Origin: Pseudomonadota bacterium
GTDB taxonomy: Bacteria; Pseudomonadota; Gammaproteobacteria; Burkholderiales; Burkholderiaceae_D
Assembly (NCBI GenBank): GCA_023449275.1
Contig: JAEXJM010000005.1
Span: 1-21,115, forward strand
Direction of reading: 5' to 3'
Length of the DNA: 21,115 nt
The translations under genes and the position numbers were made by a program. Positions 15,086 through 21,115 of this stretch are shown here, piece after piece; position 1 is the stretch's first letter, and every line of letters begins with the position of its first letter. The notes below the pieces were generated by a model. The model had not been told where the DNA came from. It searched no databases and saw nothing but the letters and a program-made list of their open reading frames with translations.

Positions 15086-17857
15086 TCAGAAGCTGTACCG
15101 GTACCCTATATTGACCTGTTTCTGGTCGAACCGGCTGCCAGCCGAATAGGTCGCGTCCATGTACAGGTTGTGCCTGTCGTTGATCTGCATGTTGATGCCG
15201 ATACCGTTATCCCACCATCCTCCGCCGAAATCGTACGATTCCCGGTCGGTACCGTTGAACGTGTAGTCTGTCTTGCCGCTGAATTCACGGATGTACCCCG
15301 TTTTCAGGTACACGTCGATCGGGTTTTTGCCTTTCTTGATGCTGTAACCGGCAATGACGCTGGCCCGTCCGAGAGTGGAATCATAGCTTCCGAGTCTCGT
15401 CTGAAGCCCATTCGAGGCATGGACAGTCGCACTGTTCTGATGGGAAAAGGTCAGCTGGGCCTGCGGTTCCAGATACCAGCCCTCGTCGGATTTTCCGGGA
15501 TAGAAACGTTTTCCGGCCTCGACTCCGACGGAAAATCCTTTCGTATTGCCACTGCCGTTGACGGAAACGCCTCCTCCGGTCACCGTGTCGAACTCGTTTT
15601 TCATGTGCATAAGCTTGACGAGGCCGTCCACATAAAACCCGTTGTTGTGCATGTATGTGCCATATATGCCCAGATGGTATGACCTGACGTCACCCGAACC
15701 GACGGAATAATCGACGTCGCCCTTGCTGGTTCCCGCTGCGACACCGACATGGAAACGACCGTCCCGGCCGTCGAATCTCCGATCGATCCCCAGTTGCATG
15801 CCACCGTATTTCATGTCCATGCCCCCCAGTCTCGAATCGAAATGGTCGAGCGAGCCGCCATACACCCTGCCCCAGACATCACCGTCTTTGGCATGGCTTG
15901 CCCGGAGCTGTCCCATGCGCTGGAGAAGTGTCTGGTTTTCAACGTAACCCATCAAATAGTTGATGTTCATGAGGTTGACGGAATTTCGGGCCGTATTGTT
16001 AAGATCCTGTGTCGCCGAGAGGACCCAGTACTGGCTGCTTGCACGGGCGAGATTTTCCTCACGGTCGAGCAGGAAAGAATACGCACCGACGTCCACACTG
16101 CTCTGCTGTATCCCCGTACCGGCATCGCCGCCGAGGGTAAATGTCGCCGAGCCGCCGCTGCTGTCCTCGACGATCCGCAGTCTTTCCGTCCCCAGAGTCG
16201 ATGTGGCGATATTGCCCAGATGGGCATCCCGGACATAAACCTTGTGTGCACCGCTGGAACTGTCGGTGATGTGGATCATGTCGCCATCGTTGACGATCTG
16301 GTTTCCGTCACGGGCAATGTCGGAACGGACATAGAAAGTCCCGTTGCCGGACAGATTGGCGATGGTCAGATCCACGCGGTTGCCGGAATGGGGATCCGTT
16401 GTATCGCCCAGAATGATTTCCGCCTTGTCACTGACATGCAAATCGGTCAGGTTCGAGGAATTCAGCATCTGCCATTTGCTGCTGTCGGCCATATCCAGCG
16501 ATATCGAACCGCCAGCCGAGGCATCGGTATTGCCGGTATAAAAGGCATTGTTGGAAAGGTGACCGGTGATCGAGCCGGTGGCGTCCGTCGTCATATTGCC
16601 ATTTAAGGTGGACGAATCTTTCATGCCGAGCGTGACCTGGCCGCCAGTCTGTGCGATGAGGTTGCCCGTACCGCTGGCACTGCCGGTATAGTTCTGCTTC
16701 ACCATGCCGGAATCGCCTGCCGTTGCATGGCCTGTATTGATCGTGTTGCCACCATAAGCGACCTGAACCAGTGAACCGGCATCGGAAGAAGCGACGTTCC
16801 CCTCAAATCGGGACAAACCGGTGGCATCCAGCATGATTTGTCCGGCATGTTGGGAAACGATGTCGCCCGTGATCCGGTAAAGGCCGGATGCAGCCGTGCC
16901 ATCGGACAGTCGGGATGCAATGACAGAACCTGTTCCGGTTGCAAGCATGGCGTAACTGCCCCTGTCGGTATCGACGATGACGGAGGTATCCCCTGCCAGA
17001 TGGATTTTTCCACCTTCGAACGTGCTGGTCGTACAGGGCGGGCGGCTTCCGATCCCGCACAAAGTCGAGCCGGAAGTAATCTGGCCGTCTTCGCTGACCA
17101 GCCCGTGGGCGGTCTGGCCTGTCGTGATGATGGTCGTATTGCCGAGTTCCACTTCACCTGTCCGGTTGGCATAAACACCATAGGCCTTGTTGCCGGCTGT
17201 TTCTATGAGTGTCCCGTTTCCCATGATCACTTTGGCGGAACCGGCTTGAGGCATGGATTCGGTTTCCCGGCTGCGATTGCCGGCATAAATGCCGTAGCCA
17301 AGCCCGGCTGAAGTATTCTCCCCATTGGCTTTGGTGACGATATGGGTATTTTCCCCCATCGTGATGACATTGCTGCCGTTCTGGATACTGAGGTTGGCAC
17401 GTACGCCGATGCCGCTGGTTGTGTTGATTTCAGCGTTATTGCCGACAGTGAGGCTGGACGCGCCCGTAATGGCCAGATTGATGCCATCCGCGGAATAGCC
17501 GGTCGTGGTAATGTCAAGGTTGTCGCCAATCACCAGATTGGTGCTGCCCCGCTGCATGATGGCATCCGCCTGTGAACCGGACGTTACAATGGTCAGTTTC
17601 TTGAGCGTCCCGCCCTGATTGTACAGGCCATACCCCCCCAGTGGAGCGGTTCCGGCTGCTGCCGTTGTGGTGACTTCCACTTCGTCGTACTGGCCAGGAT
17701 TGCCACAATAATAAAGCGTATTGTCGGTTGTCAGTCTGCTTGTTCCATCCGGTGTGCAAACGGCCAGCGCATTGCCGGACAGCCCGAAACCGATGCCGAA
17801 AACAAGCGCCAGATTCGTACATAAAACCCTTGGTGTCGTTTTGATTATTTTTTTCAC
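15086..17857 (-). CDS. Type Va autotransporter with beta-helical passenger
   Basis: A 923-residue outer-membrane/secreted protein. A signal peptide of about 32 residues ends in GNALA. The passenger starts VCTPDGTS...YYCG, a two-cysteine N-terminal motif, and runs to about residue 620 as Gly-, Ser-, Thr- and Asn-rich repeats (patterns such as GNGTLIETAGNKAYGVYA) typical of a beta-helix. From about residue 640 an autotransporter beta-barrel domain follows (DGDVWGRVYGGSLDHF, then paired beta strands), ending in YRYSF with the C-terminal Phe needed for outer-membrane insertion. No protease or lipase motif is seen, so an adhesin-like role is likely. The start is GTG with AAGGA six bases upstream. 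A strong terminator follows. Confidence 0.93.
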   Translation of the reverse strand: MKKIIKTTPRVLCTNLALVFGIGFGLSGNALAVCTPDGTSRLTTDNTLYYCGNPGQYDEVEVTTTAAAGTAPLGGYGLYNQGGTLKKLTIVTSGSQADAIMQRGSTNLVIGDNLDITTTGYSADGINLAITGASSLTVGNNAEINTTSGIGVRANLSIQNGSNVITMGENTHIVTKANGENTSAGLGYGIYAGNRSRETESMPQAGSAKVIMGNGTLIETAGNKAYGVYANRTGEVELGNTTIITTGQTAHGLVSEDGQITSGSTLCGIGSRPPCTTSTFEGGKIHLAGDTSVIVDTDRGSYAMLATGTGSVIASRLSDGTAASGLYRITGDIVSQHAGQIMLDATGLSRFEGNVASSDAGSLVQVAYGGNTINTGHATAGDSGMVKQNYTGSASGTGNLIAQTGGQVTLGMKDSSTLNGNMTTDATGSITGHLSNNAFYTGNTDASAGGSISLDMADSSKWQMLNSSNLTDLHVSDKAEIILGDTTDPHSGNRVDLTIANLSGNGTFYVRSDIARDGNQIVNDGDMIHITDSSSGAHKVYVRDAHLGNIATSTLGTERLRIVEDSSGGSATFTLGGDAGTGIQQSSVDVGAYSFLLDREENLARASSQYWVLSATQDLNNTARNSVNLMNINYLMGYVENQTLLQRMGQLRASHAKDGDVWGRVYGGSLDHFDSRLGGMDMKYGGMQLGIDRRFDGRDGRFHVGVAAGTSKGDVDYSVGSGDVRSYHLGIYGTYMHNNGFYVDGLVKLMHMKNEFDTVTGGGVSVNGSGNTKGFSVGVEAGKRFYPGKSDEGWYLEPQAQLTFSHQNSATVHASNGLQTRLGSYDSTLGRASVIAGYSIKKGKNPIDVYLKTGYIREFSGKTDYTFNGTDRESYDFGGGWWDNGIGINMQINDRHNLYMDATYSAGSRFDQKQVNIGYRYSF

Positions 17858-18607
17858 TCGTATCCTTTTTTATTGAATGGTTAAAAAACAAAAAAGAAAG
17901 CTTTTGAAACGCTATTTGAAAAAAACTGCGGGGTTGGGTTGGAAAGACTTGTGGTGGATACGGCACCCATTCAAACCTTCGGATACCGTTTTGCCGATGA
18001 AATGAATTGATGAATTCCACAAAACATTTCCTGAAATCATCAATTCAGCGCTGGAGGTTTCTTTTTGGAAAATTTGTTTATAATGATTTACTTATATATT
18101 ATCAGTAAATGTTATAAATTGAACGGCAATGGTTTTTTCCGGGCAGGAAAACAGGAAAGGGAAGTTGTTTTTCAGAAAGAAACGAAGCGGACTGGACAAA
18201 AAGGCATATCAAAAAAGATCGCTTTCAAGTAGATGAAAACAAAAATGAAATTGATACAGGCAAGCGCAACGGCCATTCCGTGACGGCATTGACATTTCCC
18301 CCGGAAACAGGGAAAAATTTTTTATTGATAAACGTTGTGTTTTCACACATTTGATTATAAATATTTTCTTTTGGAAAACAAAAAACAGGTTTACAGATGA
18401 TTTTTTCAATCAGATGGTTTATTTATCCGGGTTTGAGACGGATTATCCGGTCATGGGGAATTTCTGCTTCCTGATGAAAATGAATGGGCAAAATCCTCCC
18501 CCCTGTCCAGTGGTTAACCAGTACAGAAACCGCCGTCTATGCACCGGTTAACCCGTGACATTCATGATTTGCTTTTCACAGGAATATATTCTGCCGTAAA
18601 ACAGGTC
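17858..18607. other. AT-rich intergenic region without genes
   Basis: About 750 bases between the autotransporter start and the tRNA. I see no convincing ORF. The stretch 18070-18120 is strongly AT-rich (TTTATAATGATT, TTATATATTATC) and could hold the autotransporter promoter on the minus strand, but no hexamer pair is clear. Long A and T runs recur near 18315-18380. A pair of identical palindromes at 18512-18553 is listed separately. Confidence 0.5.
18512..18553. repeat. Two copies of the palindrome GGTTAACC
   Basis: GGTTAACC occurs at 18512-18519 (within the longer palindrome TGGTTAACCA) and at 18546-18553, with centres 34 bases apart, close to three helical turns. It lies about 70-110 bases upstream of the tRNA gene. 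It could be a paired operator; nothing in the sequence identifies a binding protein. Confidence 0.45.
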
Positions 18608-18613
18608 TATAAT
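18608..18613 (+). promoter_or_regulatory. -10 hexamer of the tRNA-Gly promoter
   Basis: A perfect TATAAT ends 11 bases before the tRNA 5' end. A matching -35 is not evident; ATATTC at 18586-18591 is the best-spaced candidate (16 bases). Confidence 0.5.
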
Positions 18614-18624
18614 AGAAAAGGTGC

Positions 18625-18698
18625 GCGGCGGTAGCTCAATGGTAGAGCCGAGGCTTCCCAAGCCTAAGACGCGGGTTCGATTCCCGTCTGCCGCTCCA
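18625..18698 (+). tRNA. tRNA-Gly (anticodon CCC)
   Basis: A 74-base cloverleaf with encoded CCA. The acceptor GCGGCGG (18625-18631) pairs with CTGCCGC (one G-U), the D stem is GCTC/GAGC, the anticodon loop is TTCCCAA giving anticodon CCC for GGG codons, the T arm is GCGGG-TTCGATT-CCCGT, and U73 is the discriminator expected for tRNA-Gly. One oddity is an apparent G27-A43 mismatch at the top of the anticodon stem. No attachment-site duplication of the 3' end is seen in this window. Confidence 0.97.
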
Positions 18699-18889
18699 TT
18701 GCCTTTTCGCAGGGATTCCGTCTGCCCTTGTATGCTGTTTTCATGTATTTCCCGCCATTCTCATGGCATGTTTCCGGCAAAATCGCCCCATTTGCGCCCC
18801 TCTTCTTTTGGTCGCTTCCCGAAAACGGATATCCAGACGGCAATCCATCCGCACGGCCTGTTTTTTCCTGACGAAAAAGTGATCGGAAC

Positions 18890-18918
18890 TGGACGCTCCT
18901 GCTTCAGGTTGATAGAAT
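18890..18918 (+). promoter_or_regulatory. Candidate promoter for the mntP leader
   Basis: TGGACG (18890-18895; four of six) and TAGAAT (18913-18918; five of six) are separated by 17 bases. Transcription from it would start near 18925, right at the 5' strand of riboswitch helix P1. Confidence 0.5.
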
Positions 18919-18919
18919 C

Positions 18920-19033
18920 CCGTCTGTCTCTTTGGGGAGTAGCCGGCTTCATTCTTTTGAAGCGCCTGTGTCAACATATTCGGCCGTTTACGCTGTGGTA
19001 CAGGCAACCATGAGGTTTGGCGAGACCAGCGGG
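18920..19033 (+). ncRNA. Manganese riboswitch (yybP-ykoY motif) in the mntP leader
   Basis: The two signature loops are present: GGGGAGTAGC at 18934-18943 and ACCATGAGGTTTGGCGAGAC at 19007-19026. Helix P1 forms between CTGTCTC (18924-18930) and GAGACCAG (19022-19029). Internal helices include GCTTCA/TGAAGC (18946-18963) and GCCTGT (18964-18969) with ACAGGC (19000-19005). This architecture is the Mn2+-sensing yybP-ykoY class, which in other bacteria turns on mntP when manganese is high. It ends about 65 bases before the mntP start, so the gene and the RNA identify each other. Confidence 0.92.
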
Positions 19034-19047
19034 CAGTTCATGTTTCC

Positions 19048-19088
19048 CGGTCGGGCGCATGGGTTGCGTGTTTGTTTCGTCCCGGCCG
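19048..19088 (+). promoter_or_regulatory. Likely riboswitch expression platform hairpin
   Basis: CGGTCGGG (19048-19055) can pair with CCCGGCCG (19081-19088), an 8-bp stem with one G-U that ends ten bases before the mntP ATG. CCCGGT (19046-19051) could instead pair with ACC/GGG elements of the P1 3' side (19025-19033). No T tract follows, so control is more likely at translation than at termination. The mechanism is inferred. Confidence 0.45.
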
Positions 19089-19098
19089 TTGCACTGTC

Positions 19099-19677
19099 AT
19101 GAATCCGATTTCGATTTTCATGCTCGGTATGGCGATGTCCACCGACGCATTTGCCGCTGCCCTTGCCAAAGGCGCTGCCATGTTCAAACCCCGTTTCAGC
19201 CAGGCGTTGAAGATCGGGTTCATTTTCGGTTTTGTGGAATCCCTGACGCCGCTTGCCGGCTGGTTTCTGGGAACCGCAGCCGCCCCTTTCATCGAAAGTA
19301 TCGACCACTGGCTGGCTTTCGCCCTGCTGGCAGGGCTGGGATGCCACATGATTTACGGTACGTTCCGCAAGGACTCCGGAAACAACAGCGAAACCTGTAC
19401 CCATGGCGGGATATTGTCCATTGCCCTGACCGGACTCGCCACCAGTATCGATGCCCTGGCTGTCGGCGTCGGACTGGCTTTTACCGATGTGAATATCGTT
19501 CCGGTATCCGCCGTGATCGGCTTTTGCACCTTCACGATGGTGACGGTCGGGATCATGATGGGCCGCATACTCGGCAAAATCGTCGGGAAACGGGCCGAAT
19601 TGTTCGGTGGCGTCGTCCTGATCATCGTGGGCGTCAGCATCCTCCTTGAACATCTTGGCATTTCCGGCGGTATCTGA
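19099..19677 (+). CDS. mntP: Manganese efflux pump MntP
   Basis: A 192-residue inner-membrane protein with six predicted helices in two related halves. The key family motifs are MSTDAFAAALAKG (Asp16) and LATSIDALAVGVG (Asp118), acidic residues within helices 1 and 4 needed for Mn2+ export. The ATG at 19099 gives the normal MntP N-terminus MNPISIFMLG; the frame extends to a TTG at 19072 without support. No SD is visible just before the ATG, consistent with structured leader control. The Mn2+ riboswitch upstream makes the role in manganese detoxification firm. Confidence 0.96.
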   Translation: MNPISIFMLGMAMSTDAFAAALAKGAAMFKPRFSQALKIGFIFGFVESLTPLAGWFLGTAAAPFIESIDHWLAFALLAGLGCHMIYGTFRKDSGNNSETCTHGGILSIALTGLATSIDALAVGVGLAFTDVNIVPVSAVIGFCTFTMVTVGIMMGRILGKIVGKRAELFGGVVLIIVGVSILLEHLGISGGI

Positions 19678-19963
19678 TTCATCCATCAGACGGACTGTCC
19701 CCCTTTACCGTATCCCCCTTCTCCTTCATGATGTGCTGCCATTGGATGGTTCGGCAGGAACATGGTTGTTTCCGTTTTCTGATTCATGAAAGCGTTTCCT
19801 GATATTGATGAATCGAGAAAACCGGAATGCCCGACAGATGGAACCGGGACGTTTTTTCCTCTTTGGGTCTGGATTATAATAATCGGCCTGCAAGATGCAT
19901 CCGTCAAACCCGTTCCCTTTTAACGGTCATTGAAAAAACAGAAAACACCAAAGGCAAACCGAA

Positions 19964-20455
19964 ATGGGCATTATCGCAAGAAAGTTCACTCCCGAAGATA
20001 TTGAAAGCGCTATCCAGATCTGGAATGAAATCGTTGAAGACGGCATTGCTTTTCCGCAGATGGAACGGCTGGACAGACAGACCGGACTGGACTTTTTCCT
20101 GTCCCAGTCCCACACGGGCGTTGCCATCGAGGAAGCATCCGGCAACATGGTCGGGCTTTACATCCTCCATCCCAACAACGTCGGCCGTTGCGGGCATATC
20201 TGCAACACCAGTTATGCCGTCAAGGGCAGTGAACGCGGAAAACGGATCGGTGAAATTCTGGTAAAGGACAGTATGGAACAGGGCAAAAAACTGGGGTTCC
20301 GGATATTGCAGTTCAATGCGGTGGTCAGCACGAACGAACCGGCACTTCGCCTGTATAAAAAACTCGGCTTCACCCGGCTTGGCATTATTCCTGGCGGTTT
20401 CCTGATGAAAGACGGGCATTATCAGGACATTATTCCGCATTATCGCGTTTTATGA
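19964..20455 (+). CDS. GNAT family N-acetyltransferase
   Basis: A 163-residue cytosolic enzyme. The acetyl-CoA binding motif A is RGKRIGEILV (about residues 91-100), followed by the motif B region NAVVSTNEPALRLYKKLGF. The internal block LYILHPNNVGRCGHICNTSY and the C-terminal IPGGFLMKDG mark a well-conserved GNAT subfamily of unknown substrate. The start has AAGG about nine bases upstream, and a TATAAT at 19875-19880 may be its -10. The gene stands alone with a terminator about 90 bases downstream. Confidence 0.9.
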   Translation: MGIIARKFTPEDIESAIQIWNEIVEDGIAFPQMERLDRQTGLDFFLSQSHTGVAIEEASGNMVGLYILHPNNVGRCGHICNTSYAVKGSERGKRIGEILVKDSMEQGKKLGFRILQFNAVVSTNEPALRLYKKLGFTRLGIIPGGFLMKDGHYQDIIPHYRVL

Positions 20456-20547
20456 AAAACACCGTTTTTTTGTATAAACGGCTATCCGCATAACAAGGCC
20501 TGATCAGATTTATATTCCCGCCATTTCCTTACAAGTTCATTCAATTC

Positions 20548-20582
20548 AAAAACCGGCCATTCATCAAAAGCCGGTTTTTTTG
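20548..20582 (+). terminator. Rho-independent terminator after the acetyltransferase
   Basis: AAAAACCGGC (20548-20557) pairs with GCCGGTTTTT (20570-20579), followed by more T. The A run on the 5' side means it could also serve the minus strand. Confidence 0.88.
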
Positions 20583-20598
20583 TTTCATCCAATCGGAA

Positions 20599-20843
20599 TC
20601 AACCGGACAATCTGTACTTGATCCACTCGAATATCGTCCATGATGACGGATCGATTTCATGGATCTGTTCGCATGCTTTCTTCGCACTGTCGCTTTCAAC
20701 GGCCTTTCGATACCGGCACAAGGTTCATGTATCACTTTGCGGAACTCCCCTGCCCCAATTTGCATTGCGTACATGTGCATAGACAGTTTTTGAAAGATAT
20801 CCGGCTTATAAAGTGTCGATGTCTGTATATCCGGTGAATTGGA
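20599..20843 (-). pseudogene. Possible remnant of a small cytosolic protein gene
   Basis: On the minus strand one frame reads KPDIFQKLSMHMYAMQIGAG then EFRKVIHEPC, and a second frame continues from near 20730 with RYRKAVESDSAKKACEQIHE then IDPSSWTIFEWIKYRLSG and a stop at 20599. Each part looks protein-like, and together they would make about 80 residues if a single frameshift near 20730 is assumed. There is no clear start codon or SD. The family is not recognised. Confidence 0.28.
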
Positions 20844-20961
20844 TTATGGTCGTAATTGGTTTGAACGGGCTGTATTGATATCACCCAAAGCGCTTGAAAG
20901 GAAGGTATGGGTTGTGGATCGAAGTCATTTCAGGCCATATCGAAACAAAAATAATGTTCAC

Positions 20962-20992
20962 TTGCAGAAAACCGTAACAATATTGATAAAAT
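20962..20992 (+). promoter_or_regulatory. Candidate promoter of the ESPR adhesin gene
   Basis: TTGCAG (20962-20967) lies 17 bases before GATAAA (20985-20990); TAAAAT (20987-20992) is an alternative -10 at 19 bases. It is about 50 bases upstream of the ATG at 21040. Confidence 0.35.
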
Positions 20993-21039
20993 GGAAACTT
21001 CGTTAATCAAAATTCAATATCCAAAGCAGAGGTACACTC

Positions 21040-21115
21040 ATGAATCGCTCCCACAAGACCGTTTTGAACCGATTACATTGCTACCGCACGGCAGTCTGCG
21101 AGGCCGTGCGTACTG
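21040..21115 (+). CDS. Start of a type V secreted protein with extended signal peptide (partial)
   Basis: The last 76 bases open a frame of 25 codons that runs off the window. The residues MNRSHKTVLNRLHCYRTAVC then EAVRT match the ESPR pattern (MN..YK..WN.....W.AVSE.AR), the extended N-terminal signal region found almost only on large autotransporters, trimeric adhesins and two-partner secretion exoproteins. The SD AGAGGT is six bases before the ATG. The position of the Trp residues is taken by Leu and Tyr, so the match is not perfect. The rest of the protein, and hence its class, lies outside. Confidence 0.6.
   Translation, partial: MNRSHKTVLNRLHCYRTAVCEAVRT

Noticed and set aside
15749..16606. 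285-residue plus-strand open frame
   Set aside because: Antisense shadow of the autotransporter.
19686..19907. 73-residue minus-strand frame between mntP and the acetyltransferase
   Set aside because: Low-complexity content with no recognisable domain; a 33-residue version from the internal ATG near 19787 has a possible SD (AGGAAA) but too little to support a gene.
20462..20481. Hairpin CCGTTT/AAACGG just after the acetyltransferase stop
   Set aside because: Only six AT-leaning pairs with the T run inside the loop; the better terminator is at 20548-20582.
1..21115. CRISPR arrays, insertion sequences, integrase or prophage genes
   Set aside because: No regularly spaced repeats, transposase or integrase motifs, or terminal inverted repeats were seen on either strand.

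Overview
The window looks like a stretch of chromosome from a betaproteobacterium, probably a Burkholderiales member close to Oxalobacteraceae. The evidence is the rpmB-rpmG pair, the mixed base composition (roughly half G+C by eye), the families of the housekeeping genes and the abundance of type V secretion proteins. The taxon is an inference from gene content and was not tested by a search. I see no phage, insertion sequence, CRISPR array or rRNA.

Layout. 1-580: ribosomal protein pair rpmB-rpmG with promoter and terminator. 660-2080: an aminoglycoside 6-nucleotidyltransferase-like gene facing two small minus-strand genes whose products resemble each other. 2263-3793: a family 6 uracil/hypoxanthine-DNA glycosylase and a fumarylacetoacetate-hydrolase family enzyme, closed by a strong terminator. 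3956-4733: a 78-residue protein overlapping an RmlC-like epimerase; the small protein looks like a partial copy of the epimerase N-terminus. 4803-6788: a metal-dependent amidohydrolase divergent from a LysR regulator, with operator-like repeats between them. 6814-7104: a small single-Sel1-repeat protein. 7330-11198: a tandem universal stress protein and a P2-type cation ATPase on the minus strand. 11473-13798: an LMW tyrosine phosphatase, a DUF445 membrane protein and a NimA-like flavin-binding protein on the plus strand.

13819-14984 is gene debris in several minus-strand frames, separated by a terminator from a complete 923-residue autotransporter adhesin (15086-17857). A 0.77 kb AT-rich region without genes follows. 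Then come tRNA-Gly(CCC), a manganese (yybP-ykoY) riboswitch leading into the mntP manganese exporter, a GNAT acetyltransferase with terminator, a remnant of another gene, and at the right edge the first 25 codons of a protein with an extended signal peptide (ESPR) typical of large type V secreted adhesins.

Most genes are single-gene or two-gene units. The best-supported regulatory circuits are Mn2+ sensing by the mntP leader RNA and probable LysR control of the amidohydrolase. The most unusual item is the overlapping pair at 3956-4712, a partial tandem duplication within an epimerase locus. No clearly new multi-gene system stands out.
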